64,000 bases of DNA from Apibacter mensalis (GTDB lineage: Bacteria; Bacteroidota; Bacteroidia; Flavobacteriales; Weeksellaceae). Position 1 is the first letter of the stretch. Every line of letters begins with the position of its first letter. Positions 62,205-64,000 of the stretch are shown one piece after another. The notes under the pieces were generated by a model. That model had not been told where the DNA came from and did no database searches. It was given only the letters and a program-made list of their open reading frames with translations. The stretch covers positions 62,001-126,000 of the forward strand of contig NZ_LIVM01000006.1 of the NCBI RefSeq assembly GCF_001418685.1. The letters run 5' to 3'. A program made the position numbers and the translations under genes.

Positions 62205-64000
62205 TTAAAACCAATAACCTAATCCAACACTAAAGATACCTTTGTTTTGATTTGTAGAGTATGTATATAATAAGTTAATAGGACCGAAGGGACTGTCATA
62301 TCCATAACCAAATCCATAACTAAAGTATTTATATTTAAAGTATCTAATATCTTTAAATTCATCTTCTACATTTTCCATATTGGCGTAAATTTTTAAATAA
62401 TGATTTTTTAAGATTTTATAGTTTAAAGAAGAGTATAAAGAAAAAAGTTGATTACCGGATTTATAAGCGAATGGTAATCCTAGAAATTTACTGAAATTTA
62501 AGAAATCTTGTTCAAAATATCCACCATTGAAATATTTATATTGTAAAGTTGGATTATTAAAAGATACCCCTAGAAAATGTTGATTTTCTAAAGCTAATCT
62601 ATGTCCGATGGAAATTGAATAATTTAGCAGACTTTTAACTATTGTAAATTTTTCAAAATCATTTGCATTGGAATAAAATATATATTTAGCAGAAGCATCT
62701 AATTTAAAACCTTTAAATGGAAAGTTAGGATTATTTCTGGTATCTGCTTTTATATAAAAATAAGGATTATAAAAGAAGCTTTCATCTTTGACGAAACTTT
62801 TATGATGTGAATCATTATTATGATCATATGAAAATGGAGAAATACTCATAAAACTATATTCTATACCTGTACCCATTGCAAATTTTTCATTAAAAGTTGA
62901 TTGTAAATAAATTTGTTGATTGAAATAACGAATATGGTTAAATGAATATTCGCTTCTTTTTAAATCGGTATAATTAAAATTAAAAGAATTAAAGGAAGTA
63001 TTAGAGCCTATACTAGGTAACATTCCATTATCTATAAAATAATTAACGTTAGTTCTGAAATTATTTCCAAAAATAACATCTATAGATAAATTGGAATTAT
63101 TTAGAAGAAGCTTGTTGAGGGTAATATTAGTTAATAGAGAAGTTTTATATACATCATCATAATGAATACCAAATTTGATTGAATTATTGACTTTTTTATC
63201 TAAAAATAAGTTTATCTGTTGATTTTCTTCAAAGTTTTCAGATGTAAGTTCATAATAAACCCTTTTATAATTTCCTGTGGAATATAAAGCCGAAATACCT
63301 TTATCTAACTTAGTAATTGATGTATTTTGAGGTAATTTTAAACCTAATTTTCTCTTTATATATATTGAATCCTTAGATGAATTCCCAAATATGGAAAGTT
63401 TAGTGATAAATAAATTTTTTTCTGAAGGTAATTCTTTAATTCTTGGTCTATTAATATTAGTATAACCTTGTAATTTTGCAATTTTTAATAATTCAGGAAA
63501 TGCTTTTTCACCGGCTAATTTGCCTTTGTATAAAATGGAATCTTTTTTATCAAATTCTGTTACCTCATAATTCTTTAAATCGGGTTTAATTAATAAATCT
63601 ACATAACTTCTTTCGAAATCAGTTTTAATATTGATACGATAGCTTATTATTTGACTTATAATATTAAATATTGAGTTTATTTCATCAGCCTTTTGTAAAC
63701 CATTACCCAAATCAACTCCAATAATGATATCCATTCCTTTATCTCGTAAGGCCCTGGAAGGAAAATTATTAACAATTCCACCATCGATTAAAATTTTATC
63801 ATCAATTGTAACAGGTTCAATAAGTGAAGGATAAGCACCACTAGCCAAAACACTTAGAGGAAGAAAACCACTTTCCAACTGTTCCTCATCTCCGGTTTCT
63901 AAATTAGTTGCGATACATAAGAAAGGTATAGGAAGTTTAGAATAGTCATGTATATCATGCACATTATACAATAAATGGGTTAATAACATTAGAGGACCCT
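62205..64000 (-). CDS. Patatin-like phospholipase fused to an outer-membrane barrel (cut by window edge)
   Basis: About 598 residues are inside the window; the 5' end with the GxSxG serine lies beyond 64000, because the frame is open to the edge (GPLMLLTHLL). Visible are the second half of a patatin domain, with PIPFLCIATNLETG and the catalytic aspartate in LIDGGIVNNFP, a POTRA-like region (~200-265, ITKLSIFGNSSKDSIYI), and a C-terminal surface-antigen barrel (~270-594) ending in GLGYWF, the aromatic signal for BAM-mediated insertion. This is the PlpD-like class of self-translocating lipases. It lies 217 bases upstream of ybeY. Confidence 0.88.
   Translation of the reverse strand, partial: GPLMLLTHLLYNVHDIHDYSKLPIPFLCIATNLETGDEEQLESGFLPLSVLASGAYPSLIEPVTIDDKILIDGGIVNNFPSRALRDKGMDIIIGVDLGNGLQKADEINSIFNIISQIISYRINIKTDFERSYVDLLIKPDLKNYEVTEFDKKDSILYKGKLAGEKAFPELLKIAKLQGYTNINRPRIKELPSEKNLFITKLSIFGNSSKDSIYIKRKLGLKLPQNTSITKLDKGISALYSTGNYKRVYYELTSENFEENQQINLFLDKKVNNSIKFGIHYDDVYKTSLLTNITLNKLLLNNSNLSIDVIFGNNFRTNVNYFIDNGMLPSIGSNTSFNSFNFNYTDLKRSEYSFNHIRYFNQQIYLQSTFNEKFAMGTGIEYSFMSISPFSYDHNNDSHHKSFVKDESFFYNPYFYIKADTRNNPNFPFKGFKLDASAKYIFYSNANDFEKFTIVKSLLNYSISIGHRLALENQHFLGVSFNNPTLQYKYFNGGYFEQDFLNFSKFLGLPFAYKSGNQLFSLYSSLNYKILKNHYLKIYANMENVEDEFKDIRYFKYKYFSYGFGYGYDSPFGPINLLYTYSTNQNKGIFSVGLGYWF

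Noticed and set aside
1-64000. tRNA genes, CRISPR arrays, riboswitches and intact insertion sequences
   Set aside because: Both strands were read for T-loop motifs, spaced repeats, known riboswitch cores and transposase genes; none could be supported.

Overview
The window reads as chromosomal DNA of a low-GC (roughly 30%) member of the Flavobacteriia (phylum Bacteroidota). The evidence is family content: DUF4296 lipoprotein, DUF3127, DUF6909, outer-membrane beta-barrels of the Bacteroidota type, an S9 dipeptidyl peptidase, a fused acyltransferase/N-acyltransferase of OlsF type, Nth without its FeS cysteines, and TrpG/TrpE as separate proteins. Promoters fit the Bacteroidota sigma-A form TTTG-N17-23-TAnnTTTG, and there are almost no Shine-Dalgarno sequences. 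Several gene sequences resemble what I remember from Chryseobacterium-like Weeksellaceae; a small-genome relative such as Apibacter is a guess. I see no tRNA, rRNA, CRISPR array or intact mobile element.

Layout: 1-3.2 kb holds the 5' end of rlmD, an aminotransferase, yegP and a SpoU methyltransferase. 3.2-5.6 kb has a barnase/barstar pair, a dolichol-phosphate-mannose-synthase-like GT2, a DUF4296 lipoprotein and a thioredoxin-fold protein. 5.7-13.4 kb has dipeptidyl peptidase, DUF6909, a Wzz-like membrane protein overlapping a Gfo/Idh/MocA dehydrogenase, and lrgAB; RNase R follows at 13.4-15.6 kb. A dead ogt gene (15.7-16.0 kb) separates it from a long minus-strand tryptophan operon (16.4-23.8 kb) in the unusual order leader-trpB-trpE-isochorismatase-trpG-trpD-(broken secreted protein)-trpC-trpF-trpA. 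That operon has a readable promoter, a 22-residue leader peptide with three consecutive Trp codons, a 13-bp terminator and a candidate antiterminator pairing.

24-34 kb carries an SDR, two OmpA-domain proteins, dCMP deaminase, a HisIE with a decayed HisI half, exbB-exbD-tonB, and sufB and a SufA-type protein without sufCDS. 34.3-36.1 kb is a gene graveyard with a dead Fic gene. 36-48 kb holds housekeeping genes (DUF3127, aat, a YfgM-like TPR protein, ribH, hemA-hemC, an AraC regulator, nth, DUF423, dapD-GT9, truA-ABC exporter, a YfcE-type phosphoesterase). 48.5-58.3 kb holds a large outer-membrane barrel protein, an ElaA-type GNAT, fbp, a decaying aspartokinase, the OlsF-like protein, a 1.2-kb very AT-rich gap and pgk. 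58.7-64 kb is a minus-strand group: a patatin/barrel protein cut by the window edge, ybeY, mnmG and a methyltransferase. Two parS-type palindromes flank mnmG, which suggests that the chromosomal origin domain is near the right half of the window.

The recurring theme is gene decay: ogt, fic, lysC, the HisI domain and a small secreted protein are each broken or stripped of active-site residues while the core operons are intact. This is compatible with ongoing genome reduction in a host-associated lineage (inference).
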